NCBI GenBank assembly: GCA_017482345.1
Contig: JAFUNB010000003.1
Coordinates: forward strand, 1 to 49,823
Source: Oscillibacter sp.
Lineage (GTDB): Bacteria > Bacillota > Clostridia > Oscillospirales > Oscillospiraceae
Length of the DNA: 49,823 nt
Reading direction: 5' to 3'
The number at the start of each line of letters is the position of its first letter. The first letter of the stretch is position 1. The notes under the pieces are model-generated. The model did no database searches. It saw nothing but the letters and a program-made list of their open reading frames with translations, and was not told the DNA's origin. The translations under genes were made by a program, and so were the position numbers. Positions 25,186 through 33,270 of the stretch are shown here, piece after piece.

Positions 25186-25848
25186 TCAGCGCTTCAGGCC
25201 AAACACAGCGATTTTGCTGCCGGGCTGGATGGTGTCCGTATCCGGCGCCACAAAGTTCAGTGTTTTCAGGTCTGCCGGCGCAGGGCCGTCATCTTTCATG
25301 CTGCAGCCGCTCATGCCGCTCTCCTGATAGCCGTTGCTCAGCAGCGTAGACTGGGTGCACCACAGATGCATGATCCCGCCGCCCTCCAGCAGCTGCAGGA
25401 CACAGCCGCCTCTGCTGCGGCCCACGGGGACTTCAGCCCAGTAGCTTAGAGAATCGGAGCCCTGTCTGTAAACCTTCTCGCTGATTCCGTTGCAGCGCAC
25501 GCAAACATGAGCCGAAGACGCCGTGCTGACCGTGGTAATCTCAGGGATGATGATCAACTGAAAGTACTGCTCCAGTGGATATGCGCTCAGGTCCAGATCC
25601 ATCTGCTGGGTCTCACTCTCCGTGCTGATCTCGAAAAGCTTTACAAAGGGAATCGCGTCCACGCGGGCATTCATCGCTGCGCTGGCTGCGGCATCCGCAG
25701 CTTCTCTGGCCTGCGCTTCCTGCACAACCGCGTCCTGCAGAGCTGTCATGCCGCTTTCGATATTGACGTTGTCGCGGTTGAAATCCTCTCTGCGGATCCG
25801 GTCGCTGGCTTCCCACTGATTCAGCTGGTAATTTGCCGTCTGATTCAT
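25186..25848 (-). CDS. Orphan phage-tail-fibre-like protein
   Basis: 220 residues, start ATG 25848 with a full AAGGAGGTGA site, the strongest in the window. The N-terminal signature NYQLNQWEASDR followed by REDFN resembles the start of many prophage tail or host-recognition proteins of gut clostridia (recognised from memory). Next come a short Ala/Glu-rich coiled coil (about 35-63) and a beta-rich C-terminal half ending in IQPGSKIAVFGLKR, the kind of closing strand seen in tail-fibre head domains. No other phage gene is nearby; it is bounded by terminators on both sides. No signal peptide. Could be a domesticated relic, an orphan fibre or a binding protein of unknown use. Confidence 0.6.
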   Translation of the reverse strand: MNQTANYQLNQWEASDRIRREDFNRDNVNIESGMTALQDAVVQEAQAREAADAAASAAMNARVDAIPFVKLFEISTESETQQMDLDLSAYPLEQYFQLIIIPEITTVSTASSAHVCVRCNGISEKVYRQGSDSLSYWAEVPVGRSRGGCVLQLLEGGGIMHLWCTQSTLLSNGYQESGMSGCSMKDDGPAPADLKTLNFVAPDTDTIQPGSKIAVFGLKR

Positions 25849-25905
25849 TCGCTCACCTCCTTCCGGGCGAAAACCGCTCTCACCCTTGGCTCCCAAACGG
25901 CAAAA

Positions 25906-25925
25906 CGTGTACGAAAACGTACACG
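25906..25925. promoter_or_regulatory. Perfect palindrome upstream of the tail-like gene
   Basis: CGTGTACG-AAAA-CGTACACG, 8-bp arms, about 60 bases before the start codon, between it and the upstream terminator. Looks like an operator; no good -10/-35 pair could be placed around it. Confidence 0.5.
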
Positions 25926-25931
25926 AAAACG

Positions 25932-25966
25932 AAAAAAAGACGCAGAAAATTTCTGCGTCCTTTTTT
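25932..25966 (-). terminator. Terminator after the O-antigen ligase-like gene
   Basis: Stem GACGCAGAAA/TTTCTGCGTC with A and T runs, starting 10 bases past the gene's stop. Confidence 0.87.
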
Positions 25967-25975
25967 GTGCAATTT

Positions 25976-28369
25976 TTACTGCAGCAGCGGGCTCAGCATC
26001 AGCTGCGCCATCTCGCCGCTGGCGCCGGATTCCACCAGCATAACCGCATTGTCCAGGAAGATTTGGTTCTTCTCCTCCATGACGATCTGCTCCATGCGGC
26101 CGGAGTTGTTGAAGGCCTCCAGCTCTGCCCGGAAGTTGGCCACGCCAGGCAGGAATTCCTCCAGTTCCTCCGCGTCCAACTGCTTGGCCGCCTGGATGCA
26201 CAGGCGCGCCATACTGTTCCAGGCGTCGGGATTGGACGCCTCCTGTGCCAGTCCGGTCTGGACCGCCAGGAAGAAGGAATCAAAATTCCGGGTGGGCAGG
26301 CAGTAATACGCCGCCACATAATAGCAGTTGTTGAACTCCTTGGTGGCCATCAGCTCCTTGGCCAGGCCCGTGGCGGTGGCAAAGCCGCCCTCCACCTGCA
26401 GGGCGTTGACCATGGCGTTGGCCTGATAGGCAGAGTCGTTATAGAACTCCAGTGCATCCGCCTTCTTGAGTCCCACCACAAATTCAGTTCGGCTCGGATT
26501 CTGCTCCTGCAGATCTCTGTTGATCTTGGCAGCGGTCAGGGAGCAGGCCTGCAGCACTGCGAACACCAGCACCACAGCCCACAAAGCGGCCATCACGGCC
26601 ACGCCGGCCGCGCCGCTCTTCTTTTCGCCGCCAGTGCAGCGGATGATCACCACCGCCAGCAGCGCGAACACCACCACCAGATACACCTGGGTGGACCAGA
26701 CCACTTCCGTCAGGGAGTGCATAGTCATCATGGTCAGTGCGGCAGCCAGCATGGGGATGATGGGGTCCTCCTCTTTTCTCCGGCGCAGCAGCATCCAGAT
26801 GGCGCTGCCCAGCAGCAGGAGGAAGCTTGCCAGACCCACGATACCGGCATCAGCCATGATCTGGATGGGCTGGTTGTGGATATACTTGGACTCATAGTAG
26901 AAGCTCTGGACCGCGGTGAGCTGGCCCTCGACGCCGCCGACGCCCCAGCCGAGCACAGGACTTTCCTTCCACAGCTTCAAACCGTCCTGGAAGAACACCA
27001 GACGCTGGATAAAGTTCTGGTTGGCCCGCAGACCCTGCAGGCGGTTTGCCGCAAAGGAGGGCAGCAGCTTGTAGCCCAGAGGAACCTTTGTTCCGTCGGA
27101 CAGGGTAATGGCGTCCACATCGCCGTCGCCGGAGAGGACGAACCAAACCACCTTGGAATCTTCGGGCACCGCGAAAGAGGCCTCGGAGAGGGCGCCCTTA
27201 TACAGGGTGGTCTCCTTGTGCATCATCAGCTGGGCCTCGTTCTGGGTGTAAATCCGGACATTGGGGTCGATGGCGCCCTCCACGCTGACGGTATACTCGC
27301 CGGGAGCGGGATACACCGCGCGGGACAGCTTTTCCGTGCCGTTCAGGGTGGTGCCGCCGGTGATGGTGAAAGCCAGCACCACATAGGCAGCCACAACAAC
27401 AGCCAGCACACCGCCGGCAATGCCCACAGCGCGGCCCCGCTCAGCCAGAGCGGCAGAGACACGGCTGCCCACAAAGCGCTCCAGCGCCCAGATGATCGCT
27501 CCGCACACCAGCGCCATCAGCAGCGGCAGGGGGCTTCCGGTTCCCAGAGAGGACGCGGACACCATGGCCAGCACCACGGTCACAGCCACGCACTCCAGCA
27601 TCAGCAAAAACAGCGGCAGGCGCTTGCCCTTGCCCGCGCAGGCCACATACACCAGGCAGGTGACTGCAAAGGCGCCCATGGCGCCCATGGAGAAGGCAAA
27701 GAAGAAGGATACTGCCTCAAGGCCGGCCATATACAGGGCTGCCATGCGGCCCTTTTCGCACTCTGCGGTCTGATGCAGATACAGGGACAGGATCAGGCCG
27801 AAGGCGATGACGCCGCCGGAGACGTTGGCATTGGAGTAGATGCCGGTGATACGGATGCCGGCCTCGTAGCCCATGGTGGCTACGTCATAGCCGGAGCGGA
27901 GCAGCTCCATCAGCGTGCAGAAGCCTCGGGAGAGGATTTGGCAGCTGCCGGCGTCCACGCACAGCAGGGCAATCACGGCGATGACGCCGTTCAGGGCCCA
28001 CAGCAGCCCCGTCACCTTCTCCTGCTTCGTGCGGGAGAGCACCAGGCCAAACACCGTCAGGGCGATCAGCATTTTCAAACTCTCGCTGGCGGCATAGTCG
28101 CCGAAATTGCACCACAGGCCGGAGGCCAGATACACCGCCGCATACAGCACCACGGCCAGCGTCAGCAGAGAGAACCGGCTCTGCAGGGCAGTACGGGGCG
28201 CTTTGCCCAGACTCAAAATCAGCGCCACGGCGGCAAGGCCCACGGCAAACTGGTGGCTGATGGCGGTGACCGCCAAAAACAGCACCACAGGCAGCAGCCA
28301 GGGATAAATTTTTTCAAACGGATCCCGCAAGGTTTTTGCGGAACTGCGGAATTTAGCCAAGGAACTCAC
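25976..28369 (-). CDS. Large O-antigen ligase/polymerase-like membrane protein with C-terminal helical repeat domain
   Basis: 797 residues, far longer than the usual 400-450 of Wzy/WaaL-type proteins. About ten membrane helices (15-345), then a large external loop (about 345-490) with a beta-rich insert (PGEYTVSVEG to ITLSDGTKVPLG). The Wzy_C/WaaL signature GWGVGGVEGQL and YIHNQPIQIMADAGIVG follows (about 490-530), then more helices. The C-terminal 190 residues are soluble and helical, TPR-like (ALEFYNDSAYQANAM, NPDAWNSMARL). Probably polymerises or ligates lipid-linked glycans outside the membrane. Between the exopolysaccharide genes and the S-layer gene. Confidence 0.82.
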   Translation of the reverse strand: MSSLAKFRSSAKTLRDPFEKIYPWLLPVVLFLAVTAISHQFAVGLAAVALILSLGKAPRTALQSRFSLLTLAVVLYAAVYLASGLWCNFGDYAASESLKMLIALTVFGLVLSRTKQEKVTGLLWALNGVIAVIALLCVDAGSCQILSRGFCTLMELLRSGYDVATMGYEAGIRITGIYSNANVSGGVIAFGLILSLYLHQTAECEKGRMAALYMAGLEAVSFFFAFSMGAMGAFAVTCLVYVACAGKGKRLPLFLLMLECVAVTVVLAMVSASSLGTGSPLPLLMALVCGAIIWALERFVGSRVSAALAERGRAVGIAGGVLAVVVAAYVVLAFTITGGTTLNGTEKLSRAVYPAPGEYTVSVEGAIDPNVRIYTQNEAQLMMHKETTLYKGALSEASFAVPEDSKVVWFVLSGDGDVDAITLSDGTKVPLGYKLLPSFAANRLQGLRANQNFIQRLVFFQDGLKLWKESPVLGWGVGGVEGQLTAVQSFYYESKYIHNQPIQIMADAGIVGLASFLLLLGSAIWMLLRRRKEEDPIIPMLAAALTMMTMHSLTEVVWSTQVYLVVVFALLAVVIIRCTGGEKKSGAAGVAVMAALWAVVLVFAVLQACSLTAAKINRDLQEQNPSRTEFVVGLKKADALEFYNDSAYQANAMVNALQVEGGFATATGLAKELMATKEFNNCYYVAAYYCLPTRNFDSFFLAVQTGLAQEASNPDAWNSMARLCIQAAKQLDAEELEEFLPGVANFRAELEAFNNSGRMEQIVMEEKNQIFLDNAVMLVESGASGEMAQLMLSPLLQ

Positions 28370-28450
28370 TCCAATACAGATTTAGTCGATGATATTATAA
28401 ACGCCTTGGCATATTTTTTCAACCCATTCTCTGTAAAGGCGGCAGAGCAT

Positions 28451-28484
28451 AAAAAAGGGGCACCCCTTTCGGGGTGCCCCTTTT
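28451..28484 (-). terminator. Terminator after the SLH surface protein gene
   Basis: 14-bp stem AAAAGGGGCACCCC/GGGGTGCCCCTTTT with a TTTC loop, symmetrical. Confidence 0.9.
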
Positions 28485-28515
28485 CATTTGAAGTATGACT
28501 TCCTAAAGTTAGGAA

Positions 28516-30807
28516 TTATTCCTCAACCAGATCAGAGATGATCAGGATGAAGTCGACATACTCGTTGTCCTTATCCATGACATAGACAACGGTCTCGCCC
28601 TTCTTCAGAGCAGACTCCTTAGCGGTGCTGATCTCGCCGTCCTTATCGACGGAGAAGATGACGCACTCGTCGGACAGAGCCAGCTTAGCGCCCTCGATGC
28701 CGAAGACATCGTTCTTGTAAGCGCTGGTGATGACAGCCTCAGCCTCGGTGGTAGCCTCGTCGGAGACGTCAACGATGTAGCCCTTGCCGTTGGTGGTAAC
28801 AGACTTGAAGACAGAGTAGACAGCGTCCTCGATGGCCTCCTCGGTCACAACGTCGGACTCCATGACAACAGTGGTGATCTCGCCGTCAACGATAGCGTTG
28901 AACTCGTAGTACTCAACACCCTTGATCTCGAACTCCTCAGCGCCCTCGGCGATGATGTAGACCATGTCCTCAGCGCCCTTGCCCTCAGCGTCGGTCACGA
29001 CGACAGCCTTAGCAACGCCTTCCTCGACGTAAGCGTAAGCGGTAGCGCCCTCGACCATCTCAGTGCTGGGAACGGACTTGATGCCGGTGTAGATCTCCCA
29101 AGAGTCGATCTCGCCGTCATCATCGGTCTCGACCATGAAGAACACGGTCTTGGCATTGCCGTAGATGCCGGTAGCCAGCTTGGAAACGCCCTTGGTGATG
29201 TCGCCGATAGCAGAATCGGTCACGGACTTGATGGTGTAGATCTCGTCCTCGTCATCATAGGTGTAGCCAACAACGTCGCCGATACCGAACTCGATCTCGT
29301 CGTCGTTCTCATACTCAGCCTCGACCTTGGTGCCGTCGGCCAGGACCAGACGGACCTTGTCGTTGCCGGAAGCCCAGTTGCCCCAGCCCAGATCCAGGAC
29401 CAGTGCGTACTCGGGATCAGCAGCCTCGACTTCCTTGGCCATCTTCACGTAGCCATAGGAATCCAGGTACAGATCATAGCTGGTGTCGGGCTCGACAGCG
29501 TCCTTAGCGGAGAAGCCGAAGCCAGACTCATAGGTCTCATCGTCAGCGATGAAGGTGTTCTTGGTGCGGTTGATCTTGGAGACCTTAACGTCCTCAACGA
29601 TCTCAGCCAGCTCCATGGACTTGATCTTGTCGCCGTCGTCGGTGTGAGCGATGGTGTACAGAACGATGTCCTCTTCCTCGAACTCCTCGGTCTTGTACTC
29701 AACAGACTCGGTGTCAACGGTAACAACGCGCTCGTCGTCATCGTTCTCGTCGATGCCGTCGATCTCGCCAACATAGGTGTTGATGACAATGATGGTCACG
29801 TTGATGACATACTCGCCATCATCGTTCTTGACTTCCTCGGTGTAGACCTCGATCAGGGTGCCGTTGGCGCCGATCTTGTCCTCGCCCTTCTTCTCCAGGG
29901 TGAAGCCGTCGAACTCCTCGCCGTCGACATAGACCTCAACAGTGCCCAGCTCGGGCTTGCCCAGATCCTCGAACATATCGCCGGACTTGACTTCCTCGGT
30001 GTAGCTCAGCTCATAGTTCTCAGCGAAGGTGCCGATCTCCTTGGACTTCAGCTTCCAGGTCTTAGCGGGACGATCGAAATCGTCAGCAGCGGGGATGAAC
30101 TTCAGGTTGGTGAAGTACTCCTCAGCGAAGGTGTTGCCGGTCTTGTAAGCCTCGGAACCGCCAACGACGACCTCGGCACCGTTCACGGTGACGGTGGTCT
30201 TGTTGGAGTAACGGACCATGTCAGCCTGCAGGGTGTTGAAGGCATACAGGCAAGCCTCTTCACGGGTGACATACTTGGTGCCGACGAACTCAGCATTGCC
30301 GTCGTCCAGGCCGATGCCGATGGCCTGCTTGGCAACGTTGACGGACCAGTTAGCACCGGTGTAGCCCTCGATGTCGGGATCATAGCCCAGAGCGCCCAGC
30401 AGCATCTTCATGAAGGCATAGCCAGTCAGAGGAGCGGTGGGACGGAAGGTGCCATCAGCGTAACCGTTGATGATGCCCTCCTTGGAGCAGTAGGTGATGT
30501 AGCCAGCGAACACGTGGTCGGGAGCAACATCAGAGAAGGGAGCGCTGGAAGCGCTCAGAGCCTCAGCAGTGGTGGGGCCCAGGATCATGTTGCAGATGAT
30601 CTTGGCAGCGGCACCGCGGTTCAGCTGAGCCTCGGGACGGAAAGTGCCGTCGGTGTAACCGTCGACAACCTTCAGGTCGGACATGACGGCAACAGCATCA
30701 GCATAGTTGATGTCGCTGTTGTCCTCAAAGTCCTTGGCGCCAGCGCTGATGGTGACCAGAGACATGGCCATAACCAGAGCCAGAACCAGAGAAAGGAACT
30801 TCTTCAT
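28516..30807 (-). CDS. SLH-domain surface (S-layer type) protein
   Basis: 763 residues. Signal peptide 1-24 (MKKFLSLVLALVMAMSLVTISAGA). Three SLH repeats follow: about 28-78 (VVDGYTDGTFRPEAQLNRG), 88-136 (INGYADGTFRPTAPLTG) and 150-197 (more divergent, TREEACLYAF). The remaining 560 residues are very acidic, threonine/valine-rich and beta-like, with no cysteine or catalytic motif, as expected of a self-assembling surface layer or adhesive protein. SLH domains bind pyruvylated wall polymers. Codon use is restricted, AAAGGAGG precedes the ATG and the leader is about 150 bases, all signs of strong expression. Confidence 0.88.
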   Translation of the reverse strand: MKKFLSLVLALVMAMSLVTISAGAKDFEDNSDINYADAVAVMSDLKVVDGYTDGTFRPEAQLNRGAAAKIICNMILGPTTAEALSASSAPFSDVAPDHVFAGYITYCSKEGIINGYADGTFRPTAPLTGYAFMKMLLGALGYDPDIEGYTGANWSVNVAKQAIGIGLDDGNAEFVGTKYVTREEACLYAFNTLQADMVRYSNKTTVTVNGAEVVVGGSEAYKTGNTFAEEYFTNLKFIPAADDFDRPAKTWKLKSKEIGTFAENYELSYTEEVKSGDMFEDLGKPELGTVEVYVDGEEFDGFTLEKKGEDKIGANGTLIEVYTEEVKNDDGEYVINVTIIVINTYVGEIDGIDENDDDERVVTVDTESVEYKTEEFEEEDIVLYTIAHTDDGDKIKSMELAEIVEDVKVSKINRTKNTFIADDETYESGFGFSAKDAVEPDTSYDLYLDSYGYVKMAKEVEAADPEYALVLDLGWGNWASGNDKVRLVLADGTKVEAEYENDDEIEFGIGDVVGYTYDDEDEIYTIKSVTDSAIGDITKGVSKLATGIYGNAKTVFFMVETDDDGEIDSWEIYTGIKSVPSTEMVEGATAYAYVEEGVAKAVVVTDAEGKGAEDMVYIIAEGAEEFEIKGVEYYEFNAIVDGEITTVVMESDVVTEEAIEDAVYSVFKSVTTNGKGYIVDVSDEATTEAEAVITSAYKNDVFGIEGAKLALSDECVIFSVDKDGEISTAKESALKKGETVVYVMDKDNEYVDFILIISDLVEE

Positions 30808-30961
30808 ATGGGGTTTCCTCCTTTAAGATTTACCGGATTTACCGGCATTTAAGTTTTGAACGTCCAAGGATCGTTTCCCCATTCACACGGCACACATACC
30901 GTGGCTAGCCGGTCCTGTATCTGCGCCGGGTCACCTGGGTACACTTCCCTTTTCTGTTCAT
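30808..30961 (-). promoter_or_regulatory. Long untranslated leader of the SLH protein mRNA
   Basis: Part of a 306-base stretch without a gene. From the promoter at 30967-30995 the mRNA would carry about 150 bases before the ATG, including a hairpin CACGG/CCGTG (near 30886-30904) and a repeated CCGGTAAAT near 30830-30845. Long structured leaders that stabilise mRNA are known for S-layer genes; the role here is inferred. Confidence 0.5.
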
Positions 30962-30966
30962 GATGC

Positions 30967-30995
30967 ATGATAGCAAATCCATTTTTTCTTTGCAA
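30967..30995 (-). promoter_or_regulatory. Promoter of the SLH surface protein gene
   Basis: Minus strand TTGCAA (30995-30990), 17-base spacer, TATCAT (30972-30967). Confidence 0.7.
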
Positions 30996-31009
30996 GAGGT
31001 TCAGACCTT

Positions 31010-31047
31010 TTGTAACATACTCGTAACATTACAGTGTTTTGTTACAA
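31010..31047. promoter_or_regulatory. GTAAC-repeat element upstream of the SLH promoter
   Basis: TTGTAAC (31010-31016) and GTTACAA (31041-31047) form a 7-bp inverted repeat; between them lies GTAA-CA-TTAC. Three GTAAC-type half sites within 38 bases, just upstream of the -35, look like an activator or repressor site. Confidence 0.45.
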
Positions 31048-31074
31048 TCCGCCGGCGGCTTACATATATAAAAT

Positions 31075-31109
31075 AAAGCCGCTCCGGCAGAAAGACACCG
31101 GAGCGGCTT
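31075..31109 (-). terminator. Terminator after the oligopeptide-binding lipoprotein gene
   Basis: 12-bp stem AAGCCGCTCCGG/CCGGAGCGGCTT with a 10-base loop and T-rich tail on the minus strand, right after the stop codon. Confidence 0.85.
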
Positions 31110-31113
31110 GCAT

Positions 31114-32808
31114 TTATGCGGTTCGTTTGTAAATATCGGCCAGACAGAACCAACCCCGCTCGTCCCGGCCAAGGCCGGCGAGGGTCTCCCGCAGCGTCCA
31201 GGCGGTAACGCGGGTATACAGCGGGCAGAGGGCGTTGTCCTCCAGCAGGAGCAGCTCCGCGTCGTGGAGGCAGCCCAGCCGGGCCGTGCCGTCCGGCGCG
31301 TTGGCGATGATGGCCAGCAGCGTGTCATAGGCGCTGTTGGCGTAGTGGATCACGTTGTTTTCACTGTCAGAGGTCCAGTGCATCAGGAAGCACTCGGCGT
31401 CGTTGGCCACGGCCTCCAGCTCCATGCCGGCCAGCACATAGTCCCCCTCCCGCAGCGCCGTGCGCAGTTCCTTCTCCGTCACAGCCGTGGGGATGATGTG
31501 GACATTCAGCACGTTCAGCCACTGGCGGGCCAGTTCCTCGGCCACAACAGCGTTCTCGACAGTATCCACATACAGGTATTCCAGCTCGCCCAGATGGTAG
31601 CCGCTGTCATAGCCAGCCTCGGCCAGCAGCTGTTGGGACTGGGCGCAGCGGTCAACATAGCTCTTTTCCTCATTGTCCAGCAGCGGTCCGGCGCAGGTGC
31701 GGAAATCTTCGTCCTCGCTGTCGTCCGGTACACCGGGAGGCACCAGCGCCTCCGCCGCCCGGGCCGTCACGCCGACGGTCTGGGCCAGTGTGGTGCGGTC
31801 GAGCGCCGTGGTCATGGCCTGCCGGACCAGGGCGTCCGCCAGAATGGGATGCTCGTTATTCATCAGCACCGTATAGGTGCCCAGCTCCGTGGTGGGGATC
31901 CAGCTCTCGTCCGCGGACATGGTCTCCATCCACTCGTCCGTCATGGGCCAGATCAGGTCCGCTTCGCCTGCGTCATACAGACTCTGCGCCTCCTCCGGAG
32001 AGGATACGAAACGGAAGGTCAGCTCCAGTGGGCCGGCCTCGTTTTCGTAGTAGCGCTCAAAGCGGGTCAGGCTAATGGAATCCCGCCACTCATATGTATT
32101 GACCACATAGGGGCCGTTGGTCACCAGATCCTCCGTGCGGGTCCACCACTTTTCCGTGCCGGCCACGCCGTCCTCCTGCTCCAGCGCCTTATTGCGCTCA
32201 ACAGCGGCGTCCCGGGCAGCAGTCACGATATCCTCCCGCAGGGGGCTGGTTGCCACGGCGGTGCAGACGTCCTTCAGGAACCAGTCGTAATTGCCGTTCA
32301 GCACCACTTCCAGAGTGGTGTCGTTTTTGGCCGTCACCTGCAGCAGCGAAGTGTCGCCGCTCTCGCAAACCTCGTCATAGCCGGCCACGATGGAAAGCAT
32401 GCTTGCAAAGGGAGAGCCGCTGGAGGGATTGGCCAGGCGCCGCCAGGCGTACACAAAATCCTTGGCCTTTACCACGCGGCCGTCAGACCAGCGGGCGCTG
32501 CGCAGCTTGAAGGTCCAGGTCACGGTGCCGTCGTGGTTCTCCTCGCTCTCCCAGCTTTTGGCCATGCCGCCGATCAGTGTGACAGCACCAGTGCCATCCG
32601 TCTTCTTCCGCAGCAGATTTTCATACAGGTGAGTCAGAAGGGACTGATCTTCCTCGTCCACAGCGTAGATGGGGTCAAACGTTTCGATTCCGTCACCAAT
32701 GGCGGCAGAAACCGTCAGGGTCTCCTCCTGTTCGCCGCAGCCTGTGGCAAGACCGGCCAGGAGCGCCAGCATCAGCAGCACCGCAGCCATCCGCTTCCAT
32801 ACATTCAT
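31114..32808 (-). CDS. Oligopeptide-type ABC transporter substrate-binding lipoprotein (orphan)
   Basis: 564 residues from ATG 32808 (AAGGAGAG upstream; an earlier start at 32880 would put non-coding leader in front of the signal peptide). Lipoprotein signal with lipidated C24 (LAGLATGC). SBP family 5 fold: IGDGIETFDPIYA, ENLLRKKTDGTG, WTFKLRSARWSDGRVVKAKDFVYAWRR-type segment at about 125-150, and a hinge near 280. Anchored outside the membrane to capture peptides or similar ligands. No OppBCDF genes adjoin it, so it must share a permease encoded elsewhere or act as a sensor. Confidence 0.9.
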   Translation of the reverse strand: MNVWKRMAAVLLMLALLAGLATGCGEQEETLTVSAAIGDGIETFDPIYAVDEEDQSLLTHLYENLLRKKTDGTGAVTLIGGMAKSWESEENHDGTVTWTFKLRSARWSDGRVVKAKDFVYAWRRLANPSSGSPFASMLSIVAGYDEVCESGDTSLLQVTAKNDTTLEVVLNGNYDWFLKDVCTAVATSPLREDIVTAARDAAVERNKALEQEDGVAGTEKWWTRTEDLVTNGPYVVNTYEWRDSISLTRFERYYENEAGPLELTFRFVSSPEEAQSLYDAGEADLIWPMTDEWMETMSADESWIPTTELGTYTVLMNNEHPILADALVRQAMTTALDRTTLAQTVGVTARAAEALVPPGVPDDSEDEDFRTCAGPLLDNEEKSYVDRCAQSQQLLAEAGYDSGYHLGELEYLYVDTVENAVVAEELARQWLNVLNVHIIPTAVTEKELRTALREGDYVLAGMELEAVANDAECFLMHWTSDSENNVIHYANSAYDTLLAIIANAPDGTARLGCLHDAELLLLEDNALCPLYTRVTAWTLRETLAGLGRDERGWFCLADIYKRTA

Positions 32809-32878
32809 AGGACTCTCTCCTTGTCTCTCAGTTCGAAAACAAGCGCGAATGTGCGCAAAAAAGCATTGTAACAGATGC

Positions 32879-32907
32879 ATTATAAAGAATTTTGCCTTGC
32901 TTGTAAA
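32879..32907 (-). promoter_or_regulatory. Promoter of the substrate-binding lipoprotein gene
   Basis: Minus strand TTTACA (32907-32902), 17-base spacer, TATAAT (32884-32879). The 462-base gap 32809-33270 otherwise holds an AT-rich stretch with a CCGAGA/TCTCGG hairpin near 32946-32960, and the divergent promoter and leader described separately. Confidence 0.8.
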
Positions 32908-33013
32908 GTTTCCGCCGGAAAAAGTAACAAAAATTTACAATTTCCCGAGATCTCTCTCGGATTTCCGGCATTTTAGCCAAGAACGGCGTCTTTTTTTCAT
33001 GAGGCGTGCCGCC

Positions 33014-33042
33014 TTGCCACCGCTGCGGCGATATTATATAAT
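33014..33042 (+). promoter_or_regulatory. Promoter of the sugar-ABC ATPase gene
   Basis: TTGCCA (33014-33019), 17-base spacer, TATAAT (33037-33042); the start is expected near 33049, about 220 bases before the coding region. Confidence 0.75.
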
Positions 33043-33046
33043 ATAT

Positions 33047-33270
33047 GAGGTTTAGGATGTGCGTCTTGCCGGGCGGATGTCCTGATCCAACTCTCAAACA
33101 GGCGGCCCCGCGCTACTCCATTTCCATAGCCTGGGTCAGCCACAAAAAAGGAGGAAATAACCGCCGGCCGGCGGTGCGGCAGTGTGGAGACCTGCCGTAA
33201 AGCAACGGAAGTTTCGCTCTTCCGCTGCGAGGGAGTCTGTGCGGAGGCATGGCTCTTACGGTCAAGCAAT
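33047..33270 (+). ncRNA. Candidate structured leader RNA upstream of the ABC ATPase gene
   Basis: About 220 GC-rich bases between a strong promoter and the ATG at 33271. Pairings seen: closing stem CTTGCCG (33065-33071) with CGGTCAAG (33259-33266, one bulge), CCGCC/GGCGG near 33161-33174, CGGCAG/CTGCCG near 33177-33197, and CGGAAG/CTTCCG near 33207-33226. The closing stem ends 4 bases before the ATG, which has no proper ribosome site; a GGAGG lies 23 bases upstream. I checked by eye against riboswitch, 6S, SRP, RNase P and tmRNA signatures and recognised none. Confidence 0.4.

Noticed and set aside
22484-28369. Prophage or genomic island suggested by the tail-like gene
   Set aside because: Only one phage-like gene is present, with no integrase, structural cluster, attachment repeats or tRNA target nearby.
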